NCBI GenBank assembly: GCA_910578965.1
Contig: CAJTSP010000013.1
Location: 1-34,086 of the forward strand
Direction: 5' to 3'
DNA length: 34,086 nucleotides
Source: an uncultured Oscillospiraceae bacterium
GTDB taxonomy: Bacteria; Bacillota; Clostridia; Oscillospirales; Ruminococcaceae
Part shown: one piece after another, positions 1 through 8,158 of the stretch
How positions within the stretch are numbered: position 1 is the first letter of the stretch
Layout of the letters: the number at the start of each line of letters is the position of its first letter
Made by a program: the position numbers and the translations under genes
Notes under the pieces: generated by a model
The model's database searches: none
What the model was told of the DNA's origin: nothing
The model's input: the letters and a program-made list of their open reading frames with translations, nothing else

Positions 1-394
1 GCGCAGGAGTGGGGGTCGGCACGGCCGCCTCCCCAAAGCTAAGCCGGGGCGGGGGCTGCTGATCCTCGGGCAAGCTTTCCAGTACCTCCTGTGCCGTAGG
101 ATAGGTATCCCATACGGCAGCCGGAGCATACAGGTCCCCGGCCGAAAGGTCCTCCACCCCGCCGGCGCTGTGCCATCCCCTGCCAAGAGACCATTCCACC
201 ATGCCGTTGCTCACCCGCACAGCCGGGGTTGGCTGGGGAGTGGATACCGGCTGCTGCTGGGCGGCCGGGCCGGCCGGGAGCCAGCCGTCAAAAACGCCGT
301 TTGCGCCGCAGCCGGCGCCCACGCCAAACGCCGCAGCGGCAGCCACAGCCGGCACGGCCAGGCGCAGCAGGGCAGACAGTGCAATCTTTTTCAA
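1..394 (-). CDS. Secreted or lipid-anchored protein, partial (runs off window)
   Basis: A reading frame starts at a TTG codon (392-394) and stays open for 131 codons to the left edge. The start is chosen because a perfect AAGGAGG lies seven bases upstream (402-408). The N-terminus is Lys-Lys followed by a hydrophobic stretch of about 25 residues rich in Ala, Leu and Val, then GAGC, which could be a weak lipobox. The mature part is Pro/Gln-rich, with PQPTP-like linkers, and has no domain I recognise. It begins 25 bases after the stop of the M6-protease gene, so it is very likely the third gene of that operon and is exported to the same compartment. Function unknown. The gene is easy to miss because of its TTG start. 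Confidence 0.72.
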   Translation of the reverse strand, partial: MKKIALSALLRLAVPAVAAAAAFGVGAGCGANGVFDGWLPAGPAAQQQPVSTPQPTPAVRVSNGMVEWSLGRGWHSAGGVEDLSAGDLYAPAAVWDTYPTAQEVLESLPEDQQPPPRLSFGEAAVPTPTPA

Positions 395-419
395 GCCTTT
401 GCCTCCTTATAAAGCGGTT

Positions 420-3400
420 TTAGGCGGCATCCCCCGCGCGGATGATCTCGCGCAGGAATGCATCTTCCCGGCTGCCCACAACATAGTCCTGCCGGTCGAT
501 CAGGCGCTGGGCCAGGTAATAGATGCTGCGGGCTACCGGCGGCCCATAAAGGGTATACTGCTGGCCGCCCTTTTGCAGGATGATATACCCGCGGAAAGCG
601 TACTCGGTTTTATAGCGGCTGCTGGGAATGTCCACCAGCACCGAGGTAAAACGCTGCCGGCCCGAAACCGTTTCAAACACCTTGTCCTGCACTATGCCGT
701 CCTGTATCCAGTAGCAGCGGCCGCTGGCCACCTTTTCGCAGCCCAATATAAACGGGTAAGCGGCGGCATTTTTTTGGTTCATCACAAGGGTGCCATACTC
801 CACAAGTCGGAAGCCGTCCAGCCCGCCGGCACTCTGTAGGGCGGCCTTTGCCGAGAGGGATATGCCGGTTTTAAACCGGATGCCCGCCGCGCCCGAAATA
901 CGGATAGAAAAGCCATGATAGGTCAGCAGGTCCCGCAGGGCGGTTTGCTCGGCAGCGGTATAGCGGCCGTTTGCAAAGCTCAGCAGCCACACCCGCATGC
1001 CGGTGGGCGTGCCCTTTGGGTCGGTGGGGTACCAGGTAACCGTGCGCGCAGCGCCGTTTGGCAACCGGACGCTCACCCCGCCGTTTTGGCAGGCAGCCCG
1101 ATAGGCCACCCCGTCCACATACACCGTCTCGGCGGCAGCCGCACTGCCCAGGGCAAGGCTCACGGTATAATCGGGCGCCGGGGTGGGGTCAGCCGGCTGC
1201 GCGCCGCTGTGCCGGCGCACAATGAGGCTGTTATTTTGGGTGACATAGGCCAGATAAAAATCACTGCCCAGTACCGTGGCCGCAGGATTTGCGCTGAGCA
1301 CCGAGTTTGCAATGCTGCCGCCCAACTGCTGCCAGGCGCTGCCGTCCCAGCCGACAAGGCGCAGCACATTGCCGGGAGTTTCGACCAGGCCGGCATAGAG
1401 CTTTTGCCCGTTGTAGAATAGGCTCAGCCCGTACACGCCCTTGCCGTCCAGCTCCGGCAGGGCGGGCAGCCGGGCCCAACTGCTGCCGTTATAAGCCCAA
1501 AGCGCATGCTGCTTATTATAGTCGGCAAACACCGTGAGGGTACCGCCGTTTACTGCAATGGCGTGCTGGTTGCCCCCGGCGATACCGGTATCGAGCAGTT
1601 GTACCCAGCCGCCGTTTGTGTACTCCGCAACCTTGCTGGTAGCCCCGCTTTGGCCGTATACCGCTATCAGCCTGCCCTGGCAGACACCCAGCGCGGGGTT
1701 AATCATATTATCGTACCGCAGCTCCAGCGGCCGGCCGCCGGACACCTTTTTAACACAGAGGGTAACATTGTTGAGGGTGTAAGCCAGGCAAAGCCCCCCC
1801 TCATACTCAAACAGCCGAGGTTCCCGGGCATATTCATCGGTACCGCGGTACACCTCCTGCAGACTGCCGCCCGTAAAGCGGTACACTACCGGCTGCGCAT
1901 TTTTGCCGGCTTGGGTGGCCAGGAAAAGCTCTCCGTTATAGACGTACAGCGCACTGTCAAACCCGCCGGCCAGGCCGCTCAGACTGCCTACTGCGGTAAA
2001 GGACGCCCCCCTGTCGGCCGATTTCCAAAGGGTGAGCCCCGCCGGGTAGGTTTTGGGGGTTGTGCTTGTAAGGTAAAGCGCGCCGTCGCAGGCTGCCATC
2101 GACACACCGTACGCCTGCACATCGTCGATCTGGGAGCCGGTGGTTTCCCAAAGCTCACCGCCCGCGGAATAATCGGCGAAATCGACCGTAAAGGTCAGCT
2201 CCTCGCCGTTCAGCACAATGTCCCGGATGGCCACCCCGCTGTTTTGGCCGCTGCTGTAAAAAAGGGTGTTTCCTGCGCCGGCCGAAAGGTCGGTGGAGCC
2301 GTAGGCAGAGCGGCAGGGCGCATTGATGACCGGGGAATTTACATCGTTGGTCTCGGTGTTTCCGCTCTGCCGCGGGCGGAAAAGATAAATATAGTTCTCG
2401 CCGTGAAAATTGGTCTGCCCCGCCACTGCGGTATCGACCCGGTAGATCAGCAGGCCCTGCGCCTTCAAAAGGTTTTTGTCAAATACCGTGCCACCAACCT
2501 GGTCGCTGCGGTACTCCAGCACAAAAAACTCCGTATCGGACAAAGGAGTTTTGATTTTATATGCGGTAGGGGCGCTGCTTTGGGGGCTTTGCAGGTTGGG
2601 CAGCCGCAGGGTAACGGTCCGCAAGCCCCCGGCCGGCTCCAGCACGGGGATGCTCCCAATCCAGCCCAACTGCTCCCGCAGGTACTCGAGCGGGTACTGG
2701 GGGCTCTTGTTGGCATTGGCCATAATGCTCCAATAGCCCACCGGCGCGGCCGAGGCGCCGCCGCCAAGGCGGTAGAGGTCTGGCAGGCCCAATGTATGCA
2801 AAAACTCATGCGCAAGCAGTCCCGGGCCGCCGCCGATGCTGCTTAGGTTAAAAAAGTCCTTTGCGGTAATCAGGTTATAATGCAGCACCTCCAAAGAGCC
2901 AAAACGGGCGTCCCCGCCATACACAGAGCTGTGGGCGGTAAACCTCTCGCTTTCGCCCGGGCCGCGCGCATCCGGCAAAAGAAGGGTAAGGGTATCCAGC
3001 GCACCATCGTGGTTGCGGTCGAGCGCGGCGCTGTCTGGGATCTGGAGGGCCTGCGCTTGGATGGCGGCGGCAATCTCCGCAATCATCTCCTGCTCGCGGG
3101 CAGTGCTCTCGGCATAGTACGCCGCATCATGCGCCAACTGCAGCGAAACGCAGCGGGGGCTGCCTGCATCCGCCTGCGCCGACAGGCCCTCTTCCCCGGC
3201 TGTTTGCCCCCGCGCAAAAAGCTGCCCCATCTGCACGTCTGCCGGCCCGCTTGGCGGGCCGGGCTGTACCTTGGGCAACCCGCCCGCCCCCTCGCTCGGC
3301 TGCGGCATGGGCTCCCCGCTCGGCTGCGGCGTGGGCTCCTCGCTCGGCTGCGGCATGGGCTCCTCGCTCGGCTGCGGTAGGGGCTCCTCGCCCGGCTGCG

Positions 3401-3851
3401 GTAGGGACTCCTCCAAAGGTCCTTCCTCGCCATCCGCCTCCATTAGCCGGAACAGGACGGCCGGCTGCCCAGTAAGCTCCTGCGGGAAATAATTGTATAT
3501 GGCGAGCTTATGCTCCGAAACGGCATCGATGTATCTGGAAAACGAATTTTCCGCGGTATCGTATGTTTGACGGACCACAGCCCAGGCCGAGGCAAGGGCA
3601 AACACGTCGGTGTCCCGATCTGAAGGTTGGGTTGTACCGGTTGCTTGTGCCGTATCTGCAAATTTCACCGCAATGACCAGGTTTGCCAGTTCGCCTGCCG
3701 CGCGGTTTGGATCAATCGGCATCTGACTGCCGTAGGCAAAGGCCGGCGGCGGAAAAAAGGCTGCGGCGAACGCCAGGCAGAGCACAAGGCAGCCGCCCCG
3801 GCATCCCTGCCCGCGTAAAAAGCGAACGGCGTGGAGCAGCATCTGTTTCAT
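420..3851 (-). CDS. Secreted M6-family metalloprotease-like protein
   Basis: A 1143-residue exported protein. Residues 1-40 form a signal peptide ending near AFA. A Pro-rich linker made of five 8-residue repeats sits near residues 147-186. The zinc site HEFLHTLGLPD (residues 348-358) is the HExxHxxGxxD signature of M6 (immune inhibitor A type) peptidases. The central part has repeated Trp-Lys-Ser/'YNG' blades suggesting a beta-propeller, and the C-terminal 250 residues are unassigned. The ATG at 3851 is preferred over an ATG 36 bases upstream because AGGAGG sits seven bases before it and it overlaps the upstream lipoprotein stop as ATGA, implying translational coupling. It likely degrades extracellular protein; substrate unknown. 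The M6 assignment is firm on the motif, the rest is inference. Confidence 0.85.
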   Translation of the reverse strand: MKQMLLHAVRFLRGQGCRGGCLVLCLAFAAAFFPPPAFAYGSQMPIDPNRAAGELANLVIAVKFADTAQATGTTQPSDRDTDVFALASAWAVVRQTYDTAENSFSRYIDAVSEHKLAIYNYFPQELTGQPAVLFRLMEADGEEGPLEESLPQPGEEPLPQPSEEPMPQPSEEPTPQPSGEPMPQPSEGAGGLPKVQPGPPSGPADVQMGQLFARGQTAGEEGLSAQADAGSPRCVSLQLAHDAAYYAESTAREQEMIAEIAAAIQAQALQIPDSAALDRNHDGALDTLTLLLPDARGPGESERFTAHSSVYGGDARFGSLEVLHYNLITAKDFFNLSSIGGGPGLLAHEFLHTLGLPDLYRLGGGASAAPVGYWSIMANANKSPQYPLEYLREQLGWIGSIPVLEPAGGLRTVTLRLPNLQSPQSSAPTAYKIKTPLSDTEFFVLEYRSDQVGGTVFDKNLLKAQGLLIYRVDTAVAGQTNFHGENYIYLFRPRQSGNTETNDVNSPVINAPCRSAYGSTDLSAGAGNTLFYSSGQNSGVAIRDIVLNGEELTFTVDFADYSAGGELWETTGSQIDDVQAYGVSMAACDGALYLTSTTPKTYPAGLTLWKSADRGASFTAVGSLSGLAGGFDSALYVYNGELFLATQAGKNAQPVVYRFTGGSLQEVYRGTDEYAREPRLFEYEGGLCLAYTLNNVTLCVKKVSGGRPLELRYDNMINPALGVCQGRLIAVYGQSGATSKVAEYTNGGWVQLLDTGIAGGNQHAIAVNGGTLTVFADYNKQHALWAYNGSSWARLPALPELDGKGVYGLSLFYNGQKLYAGLVETPGNVLRLVGWDGSAWQQLGGSIANSVLSANPAATVLGSDFYLAYVTQNNSLIVRRHSGAQPADPTPAPDYTVSLALGSAAAAETVYVDGVAYRAACQNGGVSVRLPNGAARTVTWYPTDPKGTPTGMRVWLLSFANGRYTAAEQTALRDLLTYHGFSIRISGAAGIRFKTGISLSAKAALQSAGGLDGFRLVEYGTLVMNQKNAAAYPFILGCEKVASGRCYWIQDGIVQDKVFETVSGRQRFTSVLVDIPSSRYKTEYAFRGYIILQKGGQQYTLYGPPVARSIYYLAQRLIDRQDYVVGSREDAFLREIIRAGDAA
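3292..3411 (-). repeat. Five tandem 24-bp units coding a Pro-rich linker
   Basis: Five consecutive 24-bp units inside the M6 protease gene encode the 8-residue repeat E-P-(M/L/T)-P-Q-P-S-(E/G). The units differ by only a few bases, so the array is likely to expand or contract by slippage without breaking frame. It forms a flexible spacer between the signal-peptide-proximal region and the protease domain. Confidence 0.9.
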
Positions 3852-4975
3852 GGGGTTTCCTCCTGTTCTTTTGGCAGCGGAAACCAAGACAAGCCTATCC
3901 CCTCCTCGCCGCTCATCCCCTGCGGGATGCCGAGGGTCAGGTAAAGCCGCCCGGAAGCGTCATAGCCCACCGTCACGGTGCCGGCAGCGCCCCGCTGGCG
4001 GACGGCGGGACGCCCGTTTTCGTCAAATTCGCCGGTATATTCGCCGTTTGGCTGTTCAGGCAGGGGCTGCCAGCGCACTGCCTCGCCCTCCCCGGCCGAA
4101 AAATCGTAGGTTTTAAAAATCGTCTGCCCAAAAAACAAACCGCCGCGCAACTCCCCCTCCACCGTGAGGAAGGCGCCGCTCTCGAAATCCAGGTATTCCA
4201 GCCGCGCTGCGCCGGACCCTTCGGCGGACTCACAGCACAGCCGCGCCGCACCGAGCGGGGTAACCCGGATGAGGGCTGCCCGGCCGTCCAGCAGGGTAAG
4301 CGCCAGGTCCGAAACCGGCACTGCGCCGTCCAGCCATGTATGAATCTCGCCCTCGGCGCCGTCCTCGGCTGTACAGCCGTACCGCCGCCCGCCAAAGCCG
4401 GCGGCGGGCATCACCGCGTTGAGCCACCCGGCGCTCTGGACCTGCCGGGTCAGGGCGGGCATATCGTCGGTCGTAGCCGCTCGCAACACCTCGCGCAGAA
4501 GGGCGGCGGTTTCGGGCGTTTCCTGCCCGGCCGGCACGGTCAGACCCTGCAGCAGGCCGATTGCCTCCTGCCCATCCTGCCGGCGGGCGGCCATTTCCAG
4601 CAGCCCGCGCGCCCTAAGCGTTTCGCCTGTATCCAGCAGGCTGCGGGCAAGCCGCAGCATCCCCGCTGTTTCCAGCTCGCCCCGCTCATAGAGCGTCTCA
4701 TACGCCGCCCGCGCGCCAGGCTCCGAAAGGCTCTCGTCCGCGCCCTCGGCCAAACGCCGGTATAGCGCACTGTCCAACTGGCCGGCAAACTGCGCCTCGG
4801 CGGCAAGAATCGCCTCGCGCACGGCGGCATTGTCCCCTGTCTCCATTGCCGCATACGCGGCCTGCTGGAGAGCCTCAAGGGTATCGGGCGGCGTTTCCTT
4901 TGGCGCACATGCGCACAAAACGGCCAGAAGGCACGCTGCGGCCAAAAGGCCTGCCGGGCGGGTATGCTTTCTCAT
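3848..4975 (-). CDS. Lipoprotein, helical repeat-like, unknown function
   Basis: A 375-residue protein with a classic lipoprotein signal: MRK, a hydrophobic core and a lipobox ending LCAC at about residue 23. Residues 30-150 are Ala/Leu/Glu-rich, predicted helical and TPR-like (repeated ALYRRLAEG / AAYETLYERG patterns). Residues 200-375 look beta-rich with YxYDASGRLYL-like strands. It is the first gene after a consensus promoter and overlaps the M6 protease gene by four bases (ATGA), so the two are made together. It may be a surface-anchored partner or chaperone of the protease; this is inference from context only. The start ATG has GAGGTG five bases upstream. Confidence 0.75.
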   Translation of the reverse strand: MRKHTRPAGLLAAACLLAVLCACAPKETPPDTLEALQQAAYAAMETGDNAAVREAILAAEAQFAGQLDSALYRRLAEGADESLSEPGARAAYETLYERGELETAGMLRLARSLLDTGETLRARGLLEMAARRQDGQEAIGLLQGLTVPAGQETPETAALLREVLRAATTDDMPALTRQVQSAGWLNAVMPAAGFGGRRYGCTAEDGAEGEIHTWLDGAVPVSDLALTLLDGRAALIRVTPLGAARLCCESAEGSGAARLEYLDFESGAFLTVEGELRGGLFFGQTIFKTYDFSAGEGEAVRWQPLPEQPNGEYTGEFDENGRPAVRQRGAAGTVTVGYDASGRLYLTLGIPQGMSGEEGIGLSWFPLPKEQEETP

Positions 4976-5061
4976 GGCTGCACCTCGTCGTTTTCAGGCC
5001 TTTCGGCACGGCAGGCCCTGGCCGCCGTATCGGGTTTTCCTGATTTTTTAGAATCGCAGCT

Positions 5062-5091
5062 ATTATAAGGGATGGGGCAGGACCCTGTCAA
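5062..5091 (-). promoter_or_regulatory. Consensus promoter for the lipoprotein/M6 protease operon
   Basis: On the minus strand a perfect -35 TTGACA (5086-5091) is followed after 18 bases by a perfect -10 TATAAT (5062-5067). It lies 87 bases upstream of the lipoprotein start. Such a match suggests strong housekeeping-sigma expression unless repressed. Confidence 0.88.
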
Positions 5092-5237
5092 CCCGTTTTT
5101 AGGCGGGCAAAAGAGGGCCCTAAAAAGGTTTTTTGCCCCCTCTTTTAGAAAAAAACGCTTTGCGGCCAGGGCTGCGGCCCGGCCCAAGGATAACAAGCTA
5201 CAGGCCCATCCCCATATTTTGGCAGGATAACGGTTCG
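5092..5237. other. Intergenic spacer with one hairpin
   Basis: Between the divergent lipoprotein and CYTH promoters I see no gene. A 9-bp inverted repeat (AAAAGAGGG 5109-5117, CCCTCTTTT 5138-5146) with a 20-base loop is present. It is only a weak candidate terminator or regulatory hairpin because no clear transcript ends there. Confidence 0.4.
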
Positions 5238-5266
5238 TTGACAAACCGGCCCGGACAGCGTAAGCT
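5238..5266 (+). promoter_or_regulatory. Candidate promoter for the CYTH gene
   Basis: TTGACA (5238-5243), a 17-base spacer and TAAGCT (5261-5266). The -35 is perfect and the -10 is poor (3 of 6). It points toward the CYTH gene 142 bases downstream. Confidence 0.5.
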
Positions 5267-5407
5267 AAAAAACAGGGCAGGCTCGGCAGCGCGGCCGCAA
5301 GGCATTGCATAAGCGGCCGCAGGCCACGGGACAAGCCATACCGGGGGCTGCGCGGCCGGCAAAGCCAAACGCGGCGCCCCCCAAACCGGGATACAGGAGG
5401 GCGGCAG

Positions 5408-5908
5408 ATGGAGATCGAGCGCAAATGGATGGTAGCGGGCTGGCCCAAGGGGCTGGACGCCGTGGCCGAATGCCGGATGCGGCAGGGATATTTTTCGGTA
5501 CGGCCGACCGTGCGCCTGCGGGAGGAGGCCTGGCGGGGCGGCCCCACGACCTGCATGCTTTGCTTCAAGGGCGCTCCGCAGGCCGGCGGCCTTGCGCGGG
5601 AGGAGATTGAGCATGCGGTTGACCCGGAACTGTTTGGCCGGCTGGAAAGGCTTTTGGGCCTGCCGATGATCCAGAAGCTCCAGCGGCGCTATCCCCTGCC
5701 CGGCGGGCTGACCCTGGAGGTAAACCAGGTAGACGCCGGCCGGCCCGCCGGGTTTTGGTATGCAGAGGTAGAGTTTGCCAGCCTTGACGCGGCAAACGCC
5801 TGGCGCCCACCGACGGCCCTAACCGGGTACCTAGCCGACGAGGTGACCCGCCTGCCCGGCCAGAGCATGGGGGAATACTGGCTTGCCACCCGCGGCGGGC
5901 AGGGATAA
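5408..5908 (+). CDS. CYTH-domain (triphosphate tunnel) protein
   Basis: A 166-residue single-domain protein. It opens with MEIERKW, the ExExK signature of the CYTH/triphosphate tunnel metalloenzyme fold, followed by the strand-rich pattern of that family: an R-rich strand near residue 40 (VRLREE), CFKG, the EEIEH helix, QKLQRRY and a late acidic YAEVEF pair for metal binding. Family members hydrolyse inorganic triphosphate or thiamine triphosphate, or act as class IV adenylate cyclases; the sequence alone does not separate these, but short bacterial forms are more often triphosphatases. AGGAGG sits seven bases before the ATG. It stands alone and is followed by a strong hairpin. Confidence 0.85.
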   Translation: MEIERKWMVAGWPKGLDAVAECRMRQGYFSVRPTVRLREEAWRGGPTTCMLCFKGAPQAGGLAREEIEHAVDPELFGRLERLLGLPMIQKLQRRYPLPGGLTLEVNQVDAGRPAGFWYAEVEFASLDAANAWRPPTALTGYLADEVTRLPGQSMGEYWLATRGGQG

Positions 5909-5917
5909 CGCCGGGAG

Positions 5918-5990
5918 GTGTGGGCTGACAGGCTAATCCGGGGGATGCGGCCTATGGGCCAATCTGGGGGCCAAACCCCTCAGACCCCCA
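5918..5990 (+). repeat. Intergenic GC-rich repeat, copy A
   Basis: Two short modules are shared with 7014-7086: a 'GGGCTgA..ATCCGGGGG..GATGC' module and a 'GGGCCAATCTGG.GGCCAAA..CCCC' module. Here the first precedes the second; in the other copy the order is reversed. Both copies lie just downstream of a host gene. Confidence 0.55.
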
Positions 5991-5993
5991 TTT

Positions 5994-6019
5994 CGGCAAA
6001 AGACGTTTGTCTTTTGCCG
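5994..6019. terminator. Perfect 11-bp hairpin after the CYTH gene
   Basis: CGGCAAAAGAC (5994-6004) pairs perfectly with GTCTTTTGCCG (6009-6019) across a GTTT loop. There is no downstream T run, so it may stabilise the mRNA end rather than terminate by the classical mechanism. The rest of 5909-6129 has no gene; it holds part of a repeated GC-rich module and a smaller GGGG/CCCC hairpin. Confidence 0.55.
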
Positions 6020-6129
6020 GGATCATTTTGGGAGGATTTGCCATACGCTCCTGTGGGCCGCGGCGGGGCGCAAAACAGGCATGCCGGCAGCGCCGAAAGC
6101 TGCCGGCAAAAATTTTTTGGATTTTTCTC

Positions 6130-6160
6130 TTGACCCTGACCTTGCGTTATAGTTTAAGAT
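6130..6160 (+). promoter_or_regulatory. MerR-type promoter with 19-base spacer
   Basis: TTGACC (6130-6135) and TAAGAT (6155-6160) are separated by 19 bases, the over-long spacer typical of MerR-activated promoters. The spacer contains an imperfect dyad (ACCTTGCGTTA / TAGTTTAAGAT). It lies 100 bases upstream of a MerR gene, so autoregulation is the simplest reading. Confidence 0.8.
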
Positions 6161-6259
6161 GGTTTCAGCGGGCAGGAAAGGCACGCAGAGCCGGCCCGGA
6201 AGCAGGGCGCGGCGCAAGGCGGGGACGCGGCGTATGCAAACCGAAAGGGGGCAAACGGC

Positions 6260-7003
6260 ATGCGGGAATACACGGTGGCCGAGGTGGGCCGGATAGCCGG
6301 GGTGAGCGCGCGCACCCTGCACCATTACGACGCCATTGGCCTGCTAAAGCCGGCCCGGGTAACCGGCGCAGGGTACCGGCTGTACAGCGACGCAAGCCTG
6401 CGCCGGCTTCAGAGCATCTTGCTGTTCCGGGAGCTGGAGTTCCCCTTAAAGCAGATTGCCGCCATACTGGACAGCCCCGGTTTTGACCCCCGGGAGGCGC
6501 TGGGCCAGCAAATTCGGCTGTTGGAGCTGCAAGCGGCCCACACCCAAAAGCTGATCGGCCTTGCCCGCAGATTACAGCAAGGAGGAGCGGACGTCATGGA
6601 ATTTGACCCATTTGACAAGAGCGAATTAAAGGCATACGCGCAGGAGGCGCGCGCGCGGTGGGGAGGCACGGCCGCCTACCAAGAGTACGAGCAGCGGCAA
6701 AAGGCCGCCCCTGAGGGCGGCCTTGACGAGGCAAACCGGCAGCTGATGGCCCTGCTGGCCGGGCTGGGAGCCCTGCGGGACCAAGGGCCGGCCTGCGAGG
6801 CGGCGCAGGAAAAGGTGGCCGAGCTGCAGAACTTTATCACCGCCCACTATTACACCTGCACCGACGGGATTTTGCAGGGCCTGGGCGAGATGTACACCGC
6901 CGACGAGCGGATGCGCCGCAATATCGACGCCGCCGGCGGCGAGGGCACGGCCGAGTTTGCCCAAAAGGCCATCGCGGCATACTGCCAGGCACAGCGCGGA
7001 TAA
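6260..7003 (+). CDS. MerR-family regulator with TipAS-like C-terminal domain
   Basis: A 247-residue transcription factor. Residues 1-70 are a MerR winged helix (YTVAEVGRIAGVSARTLHHYD, then GYRLYSD), residues 75-110 a dimerising coiled coil, and residues 125-247 resemble the TipAS antibiotic-binding domain. That domain ends in the family's conserved block with ERMRRNIDAAGGEGTAEFAQKAIAAYC. TipAS proteins bind thiopeptides or other multi-ring drugs and then activate their own promoter and resistance genes. The 19-base-spacer promoter upstream fits this. An AAGGGGG ribosome site precedes the ATG. No obvious resistance target gene is adjacent, so the regulon may be elsewhere. Confidence 0.87.
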   Translation: MREYTVAEVGRIAGVSARTLHHYDAIGLLKPARVTGAGYRLYSDASLRRLQSILLFRELEFPLKQIAAILDSPGFDPREALGQQIRLLELQAAHTQKLIGLARRLQQGGADVMEFDPFDKSELKAYAQEARARWGGTAAYQEYEQRQKAAPEGGLDEANRQLMALLAGLGALRDQGPACEAAQEKVAELQNFITAHYYTCTDGILQGLGEMYTADERMRRNIDAAGGEGTAEFAQKAIAAYCQAQRG

Positions 7004-7013
7004 GGCGCGCAAA

Positions 7014-7086
7014 GGGCCAATCTGGAGGCCAAAGCCCCCAGGCTCCCGGCACGATGGGCTGATCCGGGGGGCGATGCCCACCATAA
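7014..7086 (+). repeat. Intergenic GC-rich repeat, copy B
   Basis: Second copy of the two modules seen at 5918-5990, in swapped order. It follows the TipAS-type regulator stop directly. The module can fold as TCTGGAGGC / GCCCCCAGG. Confidence 0.55.
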
Positions 7087-7178
7087 GATGCCCCGTATTG
7101 GATGGATGCAGTATTTCTGGATTTTTTACCTTTTGAAAACTGGATGGCAAAAAATGCGAAGCATCGGATCAGACCCTC

Positions 7179-7222
7179 ATTCCCGCAGAAAGCCGTACCG
7201 CTTTTTGCGGGGAATTTTTATT
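7179..7222 (+). terminator. Rho-independent terminator
   Basis: Arms 7179-7193 and 7200-7215 form a stem of about 14 bp with one bulge and one mismatch (ATTCCC.GCAGAAAGC with GCTTTTTGCGGGGAAT), followed by a TTTTTATTAT run. It lies 175 bases after the TipAS-type regulator stop and probably ends that transcript. Between 7087 and 7178 I see nothing further. Confidence 0.75.
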
Positions 7223-7341
7223 ATGGGCCGTTTGGGCCTCAAGGCCGGGGCCGCAGCGTTTTTCTTTCTTGCGGCTGCGGGCGCACAGCGGATGCCCGGC
7301 AGATCAAGATTGTATGTGCAATCCCGGTTTTTTATCTCGCC

Positions 7342-7364
7342 GCCGCTGCGCAGCGGCATTTTTT
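7342..7364 (+). terminator. Second terminator hairpin
   Basis: The 16-base palindrome GCCGCTGCGCAGCGGC (7342-7357) is followed by ATTTTTT on the plus strand. It sits 15 bases beyond the convergent end of the membrane-protein gene and may back up the upstream terminator, blocking read-through into the opposite-strand gene. Confidence 0.65.
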
Positions 7365-7378
7365 ATCGGATCACACGC

Positions 7379-7867
7379 CTACATCCGGCGGCTGTAAAAG
7401 GCCTTTGCACCCAAAAACAGCAGCATAAACGCCAGCGCACAGCAGCACAGGGTGCGGAACACGGTGAGGTTGATAAAGCTCGAGGCCAGCAAGGCCAGAT
7501 ACAGCAGGAGCAATCCCAGGCCGGCCGCGGCCCCCGCAGCCCTCTGCTGGATGGCAAGGTTGCGCTCGTCCTGCTCCTTGCGCATTGCCTCCCGCAAGGC
7601 GGCCTCGTTTTTGAGCAGCCGCCGGGTACGCAGTGCAAGCACCGCCCCCGCCATAATCAACCCCGAGCCGATGCCGCACCAGACCCCTTGCAGGTAGGCG
7701 GTATCGGCCGGCTCGGCAATCTGCCCGCCCATCAGCAACAGGGTCACCCCAAGGGTGGCCGCCCCCAGCATCGCTACCGCCCAAAAACACCCGATGCGCA
7801 GCCTTACGGCCCGGCGGTACTCCTCCAAGGTTTTTGCACGGGAAGCACACAACATCTTCATCAGCAT
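7379..7867 (-). CDS. Four-helix membrane protein paired with an XRE regulator
   Basis: A 162-residue integral membrane protein: transmembrane segments near residues 27-47, 60-80, 110-130 and 136-155, with a charged cytoplasmic loop between the second and third (RTRRLLKNEAALREAMRKEQDERN). It starts six bases after the stop of a small XRE regulator, and GGAGGAG lies 9-10 bases before the ATG. This two-gene arrangement of a roughly 70-residue XRE protein and a short polytopic membrane protein is common in Firmicutes; its function is not established. The membrane protein may sense envelope state or modulate the regulator. I cannot assign a substrate. Confidence 0.78.
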   Translation of the reverse strand: MLMKMLCASRAKTLEEYRRAVRLRIGCFWAVAMLGAATLGVTLLLMGGQIAEPADTAYLQGVWCGIGSGLIMAGAVLALRTRRLLKNEAALREAMRKEQDERNLAIQQRAAGAAAGLGLLLLYLALLASSFINLTVFRTLCCCALAFMLLFLGAKAFYSRRM

Positions 7868-7873
7868 AAATGC

Positions 7874-8083
7874 TCACTCCTCCAGTTCTGAAAAATCAAA
7901 CACCTCTTCGATTGTAAGGCCAAAATACCGGGCAATCCTGTAGGCCAGCACCAGGCTGGCGGTGTACCGGCCCACCTCCAGGCTGGTGATGGTCTGCCGG
8001 GTTACCCCCACCGCCTCGGCCAGCTCGCCCTGGCTCAGCCTGCGCTCCTTGCGCAGCCGCGCGATCTGCGTTTTGATAATCAA
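7874..8083 (-). CDS. Small XRE-family transcriptional regulator
   Basis: A 69-residue protein that is essentially one helix-turn-helix domain (IARLRKERRLSQGELAEAVG, then VTRQTITSLEVGRY), ending in FGLTIEEVFDF as typical stand-alone members do. The start is TTG (8081-8083), chosen because the family begins M-I/K-x-K a few residues before the helix; an AAGGG lies close upstream. The promoter 110 bases away carries three evenly spaced TTTGCA boxes, so it is probably autoregulated. It is co-transcribed with the following membrane-protein gene. Confidence 0.88.
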   Translation of the reverse strand: MIIKTQIARLRKERRLSQGELAEAVGVTRQTITSLEVGRYTASLVLAYRIARYFGLTIEEVFDFSELEE

Positions 8084-8158
8084 TCACCCTTTCCGGCCGG
8101 CGCCGGACGGCCGTTTGGAAACCCTGCCGGCCGCCCAATGTCATGATGTAAAGCTCGC

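Noticed and set aside
1506..2846. 446-codon plus-strand open frame
   Set aside because: Opposite the M6 protease gene, with no ribosome site and no family resemblance.
3683..4765. Long plus-strand open frame of 360 codons
   Set aside because: It lies opposite the lipoprotein and protease genes in GC-rich DNA and has no recognisable sequence; a mirror of the real genes.
5238..5407. Riboswitch upstream of the CYTH gene
   Set aside because: The leader is GC-rich without any conserved aptamer pattern that I recognise.
7088..7891. 267-codon plus-strand frame
   Set aside because: It runs through two terminators and opposite a clear membrane-protein gene, and its translation is low-complexity.
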